Origin: Clostridium sp.
GTDB taxonomy: Bacteria; Bacillota; Clostridia; Lachnospirales; Lachnospiraceae
Assembly (NCBI GenBank): GCA_023664605.1
Contig: JAMPFF010000011.1
Coordinates: forward strand, 1-64,000
Direction: 5' to 3'
Length of the DNA stretch: 64,000 bases
Positions 27,041-34,152 of this stretch are shown in pieces. The notes under the pieces are model-generated. The model was not told where the DNA came from, did no database searches, and was given only the letters and a program-made list of their open reading frames with translations. Numbering within the stretch: the stretch's first letter is position 1; each line of letters opens with the position of its first letter. Position numbers and translations under genes: made by a program.

Positions 27041-27097
27041 GTTGAAAGAATTGCATTCTTTCAACTGCGAGTTTGCGGCTACGCCTCAAACATCGCA
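27041..27097 (+). repeat. Twin hairpins in the plsC leader
   Basis: GTTGAAAGAA (27041-27050) pairs perfectly with TTCTTTCAAC (27056-27065); a second stem TGCGA-GTTTG pairs with CAAAC-A-TCGCA (27066-27097) with a one-base bulge. The core of the first hairpin recurs at 23301-23320 at the end of pyrD with one difference in 20 bases. Confidence 0.65.
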
Positions 27098-27118
27098 AGT
27101 CGAGGAAGGAGTATAGTT

Positions 27119-27853
27119 ATGATTCGATTTATTTTGGTTGCGCTTTTTGTGGTATTATTTCTGATTTTCAGTATTCCCTTAATGATAATTGAATATTTTA
27201 TCGGCAAATTTAATATGGACATTAAAAACCGTTCTTCCCTCGCCATTGTCAACTGGGCTTTCCGCTGCTGCCTGTTTTTTGCCGGCACGAAAATCACTGT
27301 GCTTGGTGAGGAGAATGTTCCGAAAGACGTGCCTGTTTTATACATTGGCAACCACCGAAGCTATTTTGATATCGTCATGACATATGTGCGGGTTCCCAGG
27401 CCGACCGGCTATATCGCCAAAAAAGAAATGCTGCGCTATCCGCTTCTGCGCACCTGGATGAAATATCTGCACTGCCTGTTCCTTGACCGGAACGACATCA
27501 AACAGGGCATGAAAACGATACTGGAGGGAATCGATAAAATCCATGCAGGCATTTCCATCTGCATTTTCCCGGAAGGAACCCGAAATAAAGTCAACGACAC
27601 TTTCCTGCCCTTTCATGAAGGCAGCTTTAAAATCGCGGAAAAAAGCGGATGTCCTATCGTTCCCATGAGCATTAACAACGCCGCGGATATCTTTGAAGAC
27701 CATTTCCCGAAGATAAAGAAAACACATGTCGTCATCGAATACGGAAAACCCGTTTACATGAATGAAATGACGCGGGAAGAAAAGAAAGGCATCGGCGTAA
27801 AGGTGCAGGCGATTATTAAGGAAATGTATTTCAAAAATAAAGAACTGGTATAA
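27119..27853 (+). CDS. plsC: 1-acyl-sn-glycerol-3-phosphate acyltransferase
   Basis: Acylates lysophosphatidic acid in phospholipid synthesis. 244 residues. An N-terminal membrane segment (about 2-25) precedes the acyltransferase domain with the HX4D motif NHRSYFD (about 79-85), the FLDRND segment, the FPEGTRN motif and VPMSINN. The ATG has AAGGAG 8 nt upstream (27105-27110). It stands alone on the plus strand with its own promoter and a structured leader, and ends at a bidirectional terminator covering its stop codon. Confidence 0.93.
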   Translation: MIRFILVALFVVLFLIFSIPLMIIEYFIGKFNMDIKNRSSLAIVNWAFRCCLFFAGTKITVLGEENVPKDVPVLYIGNHRSYFDIVMTYVRVPRPTGYIAKKEMLRYPLLRTWMKYLHCLFLDRNDIKQGMKTILEGIDKIHAGISICIFPEGTRNKVNDTFLPFHEGSFKIAEKSGCPIVPMSINNAADIFEDHFPKIKKTHVVIEYGKPVYMNEMTREEKKGIGVKVQAIIKEMYFKNKELV

Positions 27854-27872
27854 AACCGGTTCTTTATTTTTC
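27836..27872. terminator. Bidirectional terminator overlapping two stop codons
   Basis: AAATAAAGAAC-T-GGT pairs with ACC-G-GTTCTTTATTT, followed by TT. The stem includes the plsC TAA (27851-27853) and the stop of the convergent GH9-like gene (27864-27866); only 10 nt separate the two genes. Confidence 0.88.
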
Positions 27873-29420
27873 CGCCAATTCTTCCTCTATCACACTCATA
27901 AACAAAATAAACTGCGCATTCAAATCCATCTGCTTCATAATATTGATTTTGCCCTCATTATTATCCGTATTATCAATGTATTTGACAGACTGCGCATTTC
28001 TTCCCAGAAAATAATGCAAATGATTTTCTAAAACCATCAGATACTCGTGGTTGGTAATAATATGGTCTACAACCGCCATCCGCGCCATTTTCTGCAAGAG
28101 TTCATTGTTATTGCTCTGCTCCAAATTCCCTTCCGTCAAATATTTGGAACTCTTGGAGTTTAAAGAAATCTTTTCCACGGCCGCCAGCAGCTTTGTAATA
28201 ACCTTGTCGCACAAAGTCACATCCACTCTCTGTTTCGTGGACAAATACGTAACGCAGCCCCAGAAAACATAATCGTTTTCTACTATATTCGGCTCGCTTT
28301 CCTCTTTTAAATACTTTAATACCGCATCATGATAACCATATGTGCCGGTCGCCCGGTACAGTTCCGCCGCCGCAAAAAAATATTCCTCCTTGGAAATATT
28401 TTCCGGATACTTTTCCACATACCGATAGGCTCTGTCTGCGGCTCTTAAACACTGTGTTGCAAAATCCCTGTCATAACCCTGGTACAGATAGCTGAACTTC
28501 GCCATAGTGGCCGCAAACTGAATGGTAGCGTTCATCGTCGCAGGCTCCACATACAAAACATATGCCGCATCGGGATTTTCAATCACGCTGACTGCCGAAT
28601 AAACCGCCCCGCTCGTGGAATCCTGCATCTTAAGCAGCCAGTCTGTCTCATATTTCACTTCATCCAACACATCCGGAATGCCGTTGCCGCTCTCCGGGAT
28701 GCCGACGTCATCAGTAAAAATGCCGCCATATAATTCATAGGCCAACAGCAGATTATTCACCGCCTGACAGCCGCTTATCACGTCTCTGTTTCCTTTCCCG
28801 TCAATATGCCAGCCTCCCGCCACGTCAATCTGTACGGTAGTATCTTCTTTTAACTGCGCGGTTTTGGTATGGCAGGCATTATGCGCCGCCCCCCTTGCAA
28901 GCTGTGTAGATAACGTCAGCCCGCAGCGGTTATAATAATACTGTTTTAATGCTTCCGTGAAAATATTCTCATACGGATTATTCTCAATCACAAACAAATA
29001 GGATTGTCCGATGATATCCGCCTGTAAATAATAGGTTCCCGGAACCGTATAATCCGTAAAATCACCGTAGCTGATATTCTCTTTTGTGGTTTCATTGTAC
29101 CCTTTTGGCTCAATTTCTCCCGTGTATACAATATCCCCGGTCTCGGCGTTCACCAAATCATATGTATCGGGCAGCGTTTCTCCGCGAAACACTGCAACTT
29201 TATTGCTATCTGATGCATAGCCCACCTGATTCACCATAATATCCGGAATGCTTTTTGGCACTTCGTAATCAAATTCAGGCGTCAGCCCCAGACTGACCAT
29301 TTCCTCTTCGCTTTCCGTCTTTTTATCCCCCGCCGCGGGCGACTCAAGTTCGGCGCAGGCGGAAAGAAAAAGTGCTGTTATTAAAACAGGCACTATCGTT
29401 TTTAAATGTCTTTTTTTCAT
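27864..29420 (-). CDS. GH9-like lipoprotein lacking the DAGD catalytic motif
   Basis: About 518 residues, lipobox ALFLSAC. An N-terminal CelD_N-like Ig domain (about 50-140, MVNQVGYASDSNKVAV ... VPGTYYLQADIIGQSY) precedes an (alpha/alpha) barrel with GH9 landmarks: YYYNRCG, GGWH, NGIPDVLDEVKYETDWLLKMQD and HYFLGRN. The catalytic base motif GGWHDAGD is GGWHIDGK here and the late HHR motif is missing. Hydrolysis as in active GH9 is unlikely; glycan binding is possible. The ATG at 29420 has AAGGAG 4 nt upstream; an ATG six codons earlier lacks a site. Confidence 0.85.
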   Translation of the reverse strand: MKKRHLKTIVPVLITALFLSACAELESPAAGDKKTESEEEMVSLGLTPEFDYEVPKSIPDIMVNQVGYASDSNKVAVFRGETLPDTYDLVNAETGDIVYTGEIEPKGYNETTKENISYGDFTDYTVPGTYYLQADIIGQSYLFVIENNPYENIFTEALKQYYYNRCGLTLSTQLARGAAHNACHTKTAQLKEDTTVQIDVAGGWHIDGKGNRDVISGCQAVNNLLLAYELYGGIFTDDVGIPESGNGIPDVLDEVKYETDWLLKMQDSTSGAVYSAVSVIENPDAAYVLYVEPATMNATIQFAATMAKFSYLYQGYDRDFATQCLRAADRAYRYVEKYPENISKEEYFFAAAELYRATGTYGYHDAVLKYLKEESEPNIVENDYVFWGCVTYLSTKQRVDVTLCDKVITKLLAAVEKISLNSKSSKYLTEGNLEQSNNNELLQKMARMAVVDHIITNHEYLMVLENHLHYFLGRNAQSVKYIDNTDNNEGKINIMKQMDLNAQFILFMSVIEEELAEK

Positions 29421-29460
29421 AAAACTCCTTTTATGCATTATTCATCATTCTTGTAAACTC

Positions 29461-29570
29461 GAAAGCCCGTGCTATCGCACTCATTGTTTGACTTCGTCAA
29501 ACGCTTTCTCGTTAATACCGCAAGAAAAGTAAATGTCGGCTTCGCCGCCGCTTCCTTTTCTTTTGCGGTT
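29461..29570. repeat. Multi-hairpin intergenic element
   Basis: GAAAGC (29461-29466) pairs with GCTTTC (29503-29508) around two inner hairpins, GTGC-TATC-GCAC (29469-29480) and GTTTGAC-TTC-GTCAAAC (29486-29502), giving a branched shape. A second long stem, ACCGCAA-G-AAAAG (29517-29529) with CTTTTC-TTTTGCGGT (29555-29569), encloses CGGC-TTC-GCCG. A TATAAT at 29571-29576 on the minus strand would place all of it in the GH9-like gene's leader. It may be a repeated extragenic element or a structured RNA. Confidence 0.6.
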
Positions 29571-29576
29571 ATTATA

Positions 29577-30746
29577 TCACAAATCTTGCATGTTTTCATC
29601 ATGATATACAATTTTTCCCTCAATTATTGTATATAATGCTTTGGTAGATACTTCTAACGGACTGCCGTCAAAGATGGCAACATCGCCGTCCTTGCCTACT
29701 TCCAAGCTGCCGACCCTATCCGCAACGCCGCAAATTTTCGCCGCGTTTATCGTAATGGCGCGAAACCCTTCTTCCTCATCAAGGCCTGATTTTACCGCCA
29801 GTCCTGCACAGATAGGCAGAAACTGTATCATGGAAACCGGATGATCCGTCATGATAGCCGTACAGACGCCGGCCTGACTCAAAATGCCGACCGTTTTAAA
29901 AGCCATATTCTGCACTTCGATTTTATTTCTGCTCGCCATATCCGGCCCCACAATCGCCGGAAATCCGCTTTCTTTAATTTCCTCGGCAATCAAATGCCCT
30001 TCACTGCAATGGTCAAGCGTCATGGACAGACCAAATTCTTTGGCAATCCTGATGGCGGTTAAAATATCGTCCGCACGGTGGACGTGAGCCTTTAACGGAA
30101 TCTCTCCCTCCAAAACCGGAATCCAGCATTCATAACGGAAATCTTTCTCCTGATTTTTATTCTCTTTTCGCTTTTTCCAATATGCCCTCGCCTCAAAAAG
30201 CTCCCGGCGCAGCATCGCGGCAATCGCCATTCTGGTGGCCGGAGATACATTTTGTCCTGCATAATTCACTTTCGGGTTTTCTCCAAAAGCAATTTTCATG
30301 GCTGCAGGCGCCTTGACAATCATGTTGTCGATACATCTGCCATGCGTTTTGATAAAAGCAAACTGCCCGCCTACCACATTGGAACTTCCCGGGCCTACCA
30401 TGGCGGAGGTGATTCCTGCGCGAAGCGCATCATCAAACGCCGCATCCATGGGATTGATAGCGTCAATAGCGCGCAGCCAGGGCGTCACCGGTTCCACGCT
30501 TTCATTACAGTCATCCCCCTCCATGCCTTTCTTTTCCTCCGTGATGCCCATATGACAGTGCGCTTCTACAATGCCGGGCAGCACCAGATTCCCTTTTGCA
30601 TTCAGAACGCCGCTATCGCCCTCTTTCACAGGACAGTCTTTCATATCTCCGATGGCGGTAATCTTTCCGTCTTCTATCTGCAAAAATCCGTCCTGATAAT
30701 ACGCCTGCGCCATTGTCATAATTTCCCCGTGAATAATTGTAAGCAT
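29577..30746 (-). CDS. Metal-dependent amidohydrolase
   Basis: 389 residues, composite-domain amidohydrolase of the imidazolonepropionase-like group. N- and C-terminal beta-sandwich parts flank a barrel with EAHCHMGI (HxH), KAHVHRADD, LDHCSEGH, and MTDHPVS supplying the Asp. GSLEVGKDGDVAIFDG is the typical end. The substrate is not deducible; relatives act on cyclic amides and dipeptides. AAAGG lies 8 nt before the ATG. It lies 19 nt after the spoIIQ-like stop and may be co-transcribed. Confidence 0.9.
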   Translation of the reverse strand: MLTIIHGEIMTMAQAYYQDGFLQIEDGKITAIGDMKDCPVKEGDSGVLNAKGNLVLPGIVEAHCHMGITEEKKGMEGDDCNESVEPVTPWLRAIDAINPMDAAFDDALRAGITSAMVGPGSSNVVGGQFAFIKTHGRCIDNMIVKAPAAMKIAFGENPKVNYAGQNVSPATRMAIAAMLRRELFEARAYWKKRKENKNQEKDFRYECWIPVLEGEIPLKAHVHRADDILTAIRIAKEFGLSMTLDHCSEGHLIAEEIKESGFPAIVGPDMASRNKIEVQNMAFKTVGILSQAGVCTAIMTDHPVSMIQFLPICAGLAVKSGLDEEEGFRAITINAAKICGVADRVGSLEVGKDGDVAIFDGSPLEVSTKALYTIIEGKIVYHDENMQDL

Positions 30747-30765
30747 CCGTGCTGCCTTTCTTTTT

Positions 30766-31713
30766 CTATTTTTTCAGTTTACTGATTGGATTAACCGGTT
30801 GTCCGTCCTTCGTCAGTTTAAAATAGACATTTGCGCCCTCCGTGCTGTAATACTTCGTTGGCGACGCCACGCTGCCGATAATGTCTCCGGTAACGACATA
30901 GCTGCCCTCGCTCACGGTAATATTGTCAAGCTGTCCGTAAGTCAATTCATACTGATTTCCTAAATCCATAACCACCGTATTGCCGAGCTGTGTGTCATAA
31001 GAGACGGAAACTACCCTGCCTTCCGCGGCAGCCGCAATAGACTCTCCTACCGTTGCGGAAATTACAATGGCCGGATGATATTTATACTGCTGCAGCGTCG
31101 GGAAATAAACCGTCTTGTCCATGCTGTAATTGATTAAAATATTTCCTGCAATCGGCCATACCAGCTCGTCCTCTTCGCCAAAATCCAGTATGGGCTGTAC
31201 CGTCGTCGCGATTGCCTCCGTGTCTTCCGGTTCATCTAACATCGTTTCCTCGGATTCGTCAAACATACCTTCCTTACTTCCGTCGCTCTCTGTCTGTGCC
31301 TCGTTCTTTTTGGCGTCCTGCTTTGTGGAAGCGCTTGGCTTATTTTCTGATTCTTCCGATTCCTTTACGTTTCCCTTTTCCGTATCGTCCGTTTCTTTCT
31401 GATTTTTACTGGTTATCGCGTTTTCTACATGTCCGGAATTGGCCTCCTGGAAATAGGGGTCATAATCTAAGTCATCCGTTCCCACCTCCGCAAAGAGCGT
31501 GTCCAAATCCTCATCCGACATAATGCTTTCCGCACTTTCTTCCACGCGGTTTTCAATGACACTGAAATCCACCACATTGCTTTCGTCTTCTTTCTGGCGG
31601 CTGTTTCTGACAAACACACCCGTCACCGTAAGCGCAGTCAGCACCAGCGCTGATGATGCCAGCATAATAATTCGTTCTTTCCTTACACCATTTCTATTTC
31701 TTCTCATACCCAT
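30766..31713 (-). CDS. spoIIQ: SpoIIQ-like forespore membrane protein with degenerate LytM domain
   Basis: 315 residues. One membrane helix (about 15-36), a long acidic and Ser/Lys-rich linker (about 40-180), then a C-terminal LytM domain beginning LVWPIAGNILINYS. The domain keeps YHPAIVISATVG (H present, the HxxxD Asp replaced), GNTVVMDLGNQYELTYGQL and GSYVVTGDIIGSV, but the HLHFE segment is NVYFKLTKDGQPVNP, so zinc binding is lost. It directly follows spoIID and has a sigma-F-type promoter, as spoIIQ does in Bacillus. Its likely role is the forespore half of the SpoIIQ-SpoIIIAH channel in engulfment. AGGAGG lies 13 nt before the ATG. Confidence 0.85.
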   Translation of the reverse strand: MGMRRNRNGVRKERIIMLASSALVLTALTVTGVFVRNSRQKEDESNVVDFSVIENRVEESAESIMSDEDLDTLFAEVGTDDLDYDPYFQEANSGHVENAITSKNQKETDDTEKGNVKESEESENKPSASTKQDAKKNEAQTESDGSKEGMFDESEETMLDEPEDTEAIATTVQPILDFGEEDELVWPIAGNILINYSMDKTVYFPTLQQYKYHPAIVISATVGESIAAAAEGRVVSVSYDTQLGNTVVMDLGNQYELTYGQLDNITVSEGSYVVTGDIIGSVASPTKYYSTEGANVYFKLTKDGQPVNPISKLKK

Positions 31714-31773
31714 GATTCCAACTTTGCCTCCTGTTATCGTATCAGTTTTTTTGAGAAATTATTTTATGGTGTT

Positions 31774-31803
31774 TAGTCTTTCCCGAATTTGACACATTAT
31801 TCA
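31774..31803 (-). promoter_or_regulatory. Sigma-F-type promoter of the spoIIQ-like gene
   Basis: Read leftwards: TGAATA (31798-31803), 14 nt, GGAAAGACTA (31774-31783). The -10 fits GGnnAnAnTr completely and the -35 fits wGhATA. The -35 overlaps the spoIID stop codon. Confidence 0.7.
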
Positions 31804-32816
31804 ATTTTTACTAATTCTGCCTGAAAAAAGTAATTTGCTAAAATCTCATCAAAAGTTTCTCCCGAAACAGCTCTTTCATTGGCGTCATACTGACTCATTC
31901 CCAGTCCATGCCCGACGCCTTTCACGAAAAAAACGACTTCCCGTTCTCCCCACTCGGCGTAAAAACTGGAAGAGGCAAGCCCAAGTGCGCTCCGGAAAAT
32001 TTCTCCGCTGCATGTATGCCCGTTGACCGACGCCTCTTTCACATACTCTGCACTGTCATAGGTAAGTTCCAGCCGGTTCCAGACTTCCTCCTTTGTATCT
32101 TCCATGGCAAAAAGCGTTCTGACCAGGCTGCAGTACTTCTCCTTTTCAATGCTTACACGGCTTTGATAGTCTTTCGCCAGAATATCCTGTCCGCATTCTA
32201 TGCTGATTAAATAGGGATAACTTTCCCCGTCCACAATTTCCGACGCATTTCTCGTCCGCCCGTTACTGACAGGAAAATACGCCGCTTTTATAGGTTCCTT
32301 TTCATAAGATAAATAAATGCCATCCGTTTTACAAACCGCATTTCTATAAAGCGTTTCCGTTTCCCGACTGTATTGATTTTCCCCGTAATGAAAAAAGGCG
32401 TCGTCCTGCAAGGTAAGCGTATTTTCATTGCCTTTCCGGTAATTTTCCCATAACTGCGTTCTTAACAGCACTGCCTGTGCCTTTAAAGCCTCTTCTTCAT
32501 ATTTTATTGCCATCCCGTCTTCTTCATCACAGGGCATGACAAACTTTAACTTCCATATCAGATATTCCTGCATATTCATCCGTTTACTTCCCCACTCCCC
32601 GCAAAGGCGCACTTCATACATCATGTCAATCCATTCGTCATCCTCTTCATCCTGTATAAAAAGAAGCGCCGCTTCTTGGCCGACATGCCCCCACAAACAG
32701 GAGATTACATATGGAAGCAAAAAAACAAACAAAAGTACCGTAAGTGCATCCCTAAGCGGACTGCTTTCATACTTCCTTTTGTTTGTTCTTTTCAAGACGA
32801 TTCTAAATAAATTCAT
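31797..32816 (-). CDS. spoIID: Stage II sporulation protein D
   Basis: Membrane-anchored lytic transglycosylase acting in engulfment with SpoIIM and SpoIIP. About 339 residues from the ATG at 32816. An N-terminal membrane helix (about 24-45) precedes the SpoIID domain: EEEALKAQAVLLRTQ with the catalytic Glu, FPVSNGRTRNASEI, and the zinc-site motif VKGVGHGLGMSQYDANERA. The upstream ATG at 32834 overlaps the -10 box and cannot be used from that promoter; AGAGG lies 7 nt before the chosen ATG. Confidence 0.93.
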   Translation of the reverse strand: MNLFRIVLKRTNKRKYESSPLRDALTVLLFVFLLPYVISCLWGHVGQEAALLFIQDEEDDEWIDMMYEVRLCGEWGSKRMNMQEYLIWKLKFVMPCDEEDGMAIKYEEEALKAQAVLLRTQLWENYRKGNENTLTLQDDAFFHYGENQYSRETETLYRNAVCKTDGIYLSYEKEPIKAAYFPVSNGRTRNASEIVDGESYPYLISIECGQDILAKDYQSRVSIEKEKYCSLVRTLFAMEDTKEEVWNRLELTYDSAEYVKEASVNGHTCSGEIFRSALGLASSSFYAEWGEREVVFFVKGVGHGLGMSQYDANERAVSGETFDEILANYFFQAELVKIE

Positions 32817-32832
32817 CAGGACACCTCTTCTC

Positions 32833-32840
32833 ATTGTATG
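32833..32840 (-). promoter_or_regulatory. Sigma-E-type -10 box of spoIID
   Basis: CATACAAT read leftwards, a perfect match to the sigma-E -10 consensus, about 16 nt before the start codon. The -35 region (TTATGAA, 14 nt upstream) is a weak match. Confidence 0.65.
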
Positions 32841-32886
32841 TATCAGTGTCCTAATTCATAACTATTCCATTCCAATGGAATTAACC

Positions 32887-33954
32887 TTAGCGTACCAAAT
32901 CCAAATGCTGCACCGTACCCACACCGCCGTTTTCATACAAGAAAATACCGGTATTTCTGATGACTCCGTTCGTGTGATTATCCTTCATGGAATTAACGGC
33001 AAATTCCGTCCGGGCATTCTGTAAACAGATAGCGCCCACACCGGCCTCCGACAAATGATAAAGTTTATCGTTCCCGTCTTCATCTTTTGTCCAGATTAAA
33101 AGCTTATCCCAGATGTCATCACCCTCATCAATCCAGCCGTTGCCGTCCGCGTCATACTTCGCCAAATCGGCAAACCCGTTGCCTGACTTCGTACCGAACA
33201 GCTCGCTGCCGTCGTTAATGACTCCATCCTGATTCAAATCCAGCGCCAGATAGCCGCTGCCGGAACCTAAAGTGGATATTTCCTCTTTCGTGCCGTCACA
33301 ATCCAAATCAAAGAAAAAAGTCTGGTCGGAAAGTTCTGCAATATTACTGTCTAAGTTAATGACAAGCGGGTCTGTATAGTGCAACTGTCCGATATCGTAA
33401 CTTTCCTCGTAATACTCCGTGAAACTCCTGCTCATTTCCAGATTGAGACCGAAATTAATTTCCCTGCCGTCGGCAGTCTTTACTACTCCGGTTGTAGCAA
33501 AAGAAGTTGTTTCCGTCTCGCTATGGTAATACGTATTTGTAATGCCGTAGGACTGCGTATCGCTCAAGGTTTGTGAAGAGTTTGTTCCGGTTCCCCAGAA
33601 CTCGTCCAGCTCCCTCTTATGACGGTCGCCAAACAAAAGATACATCAAAAATTTCATGCACTGCTGCCTGACTGTCTCCCTGGCGTCCTTTTCCTCCCTA
33701 CTGGCTGTTACCCTGCCCGTATTGGACAGATTGCGGAAGTGGAGCGAAACATCCTGTAAAGTAGTCTGCGCATTACTACTTTTATCGGCATCCTCTGCCT
33801 CCCCTTCCATTCCCCAAAAGCTTCCTAGAAATCCATTTCCTCCCCCGGTTGTCATGCTCTTGGGCCTGCCCGCGTAAGTACGGGCAGTTCTCACTGTTAC
33901 AGAAGAATAACTTCTGGCGGATTCCATTCCTATCATACTGGAACTAATTCGCAA
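32887..33954 (-). CDS. Protein with Asp-rich calcium-binding loops (FrpC/RTX-like module)
   Basis: About 355 residues, starting at TTG 33954, 5 nt after GGAGG; the frame opens seven codons earlier at a GTG with no site. The N-terminal half is Ser/Thr- and Arg-rich and shows no domain I recognise. The C-terminal part (about 215-340) has repeated DxDxDG loops: DLDCDGTKEEI, DLNQDGVINDGSELFG and DADGNGWIDEGDDIW. This loop series resembles the calcium-binding module of FrpC/RTX proteins. There is no signal peptide or membrane helix. Function is unknown. It lies 70 nt upstream of spoIID, and a structured leader precedes it. Confidence 0.75.
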   Translation of the reverse strand: MRISSSMIGMESARSYSSVTVRTARTYAGRPKSMTTGGGNGFLGSFWGMEGEAEDADKSSNAQTTLQDVSLHFRNLSNTGRVTASREEKDARETVRQQCMKFLMYLLFGDRHKRELDEFWGTGTNSSQTLSDTQSYGITNTYYHSETETTSFATTGVVKTADGREINFGLNLEMSRSFTEYYEESYDIGQLHYTDPLVINLDSNIAELSDQTFFFDLDCDGTKEEISTLGSGSGYLALDLNQDGVINDGSELFGTKSGNGFADLAKYDADGNGWIDEGDDIWDKLLIWTKDEDGNDKLYHLSEAGVGAICLQNARTEFAVNSMKDNHTNGVIRNTGIFLYENGGVGTVQHLDLVR

Positions 33955-33964
33955 TGATACCTCC

Positions 33965-34113
33965 TTTTTTGCCACAAAAAAATGGCATTTTCAGGGGAAA
34001 TTCCTTTTCCTAAAAAATACCATCCGTGGTCAAGATTTGTAAATTCAAGGAATGACCGTCTGGCCAGAAGCAGCCATCCCTTGTAACTTATATATCGACC
34101 GTTTTCATTTTTT
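33965..34113 (-). promoter_or_regulatory. Structured leader of the calcium-loop gene
   Basis: Four stems precede the ribosome binding site: CAAGGGATG with CATTCCTTG (34046-34083, nine pairs), enclosing the palindrome TCTGGCCAGA; ACCA-CGGA-TGGT (34019-34030); and TGCCA with TGGCA (33970-33987) just before the GGAGG. I could not match it to a known riboswitch class. No other content is evident in this gap apart from the terminator at 34118. Confidence 0.5.
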
Positions 34114-34117
34114 CCTT

Positions 34118-34146
34118 AATCTGCCTGCGCAGATTTTTATTTTTCA
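34118..34146 (+). terminator. Orphan rightward terminator
   Basis: AATCTGC-CTGC-GCAGATT followed by TTTATTTTTC on the plus strand. No plus-strand gene ends here; the flanking genes are both leftward. Confidence 0.5.
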
Positions 34147-34152
34147 TTTTTA

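Noticed and set aside
27864-29420. GH9-like gene as a pseudogene
   Set aside because: The frame is intact with a good ribosome site, signal peptide and terminator. The changes are substitutions of the active site, not decay.
29438-29623. 61-codon minus-strand frame spanning the multi-hairpin element
   Set aside because: It reads straight through the hairpins, overlaps the amidohydrolase end and has no suitable ribosome site. The structure explains the sequence better than coding.
33965-34113. c-di-GMP, fluoride or other known riboswitch before the calcium-loop gene
   Set aside because: I compared the stems with class features I know and none fits. It is kept only as an unidentified structured leader.
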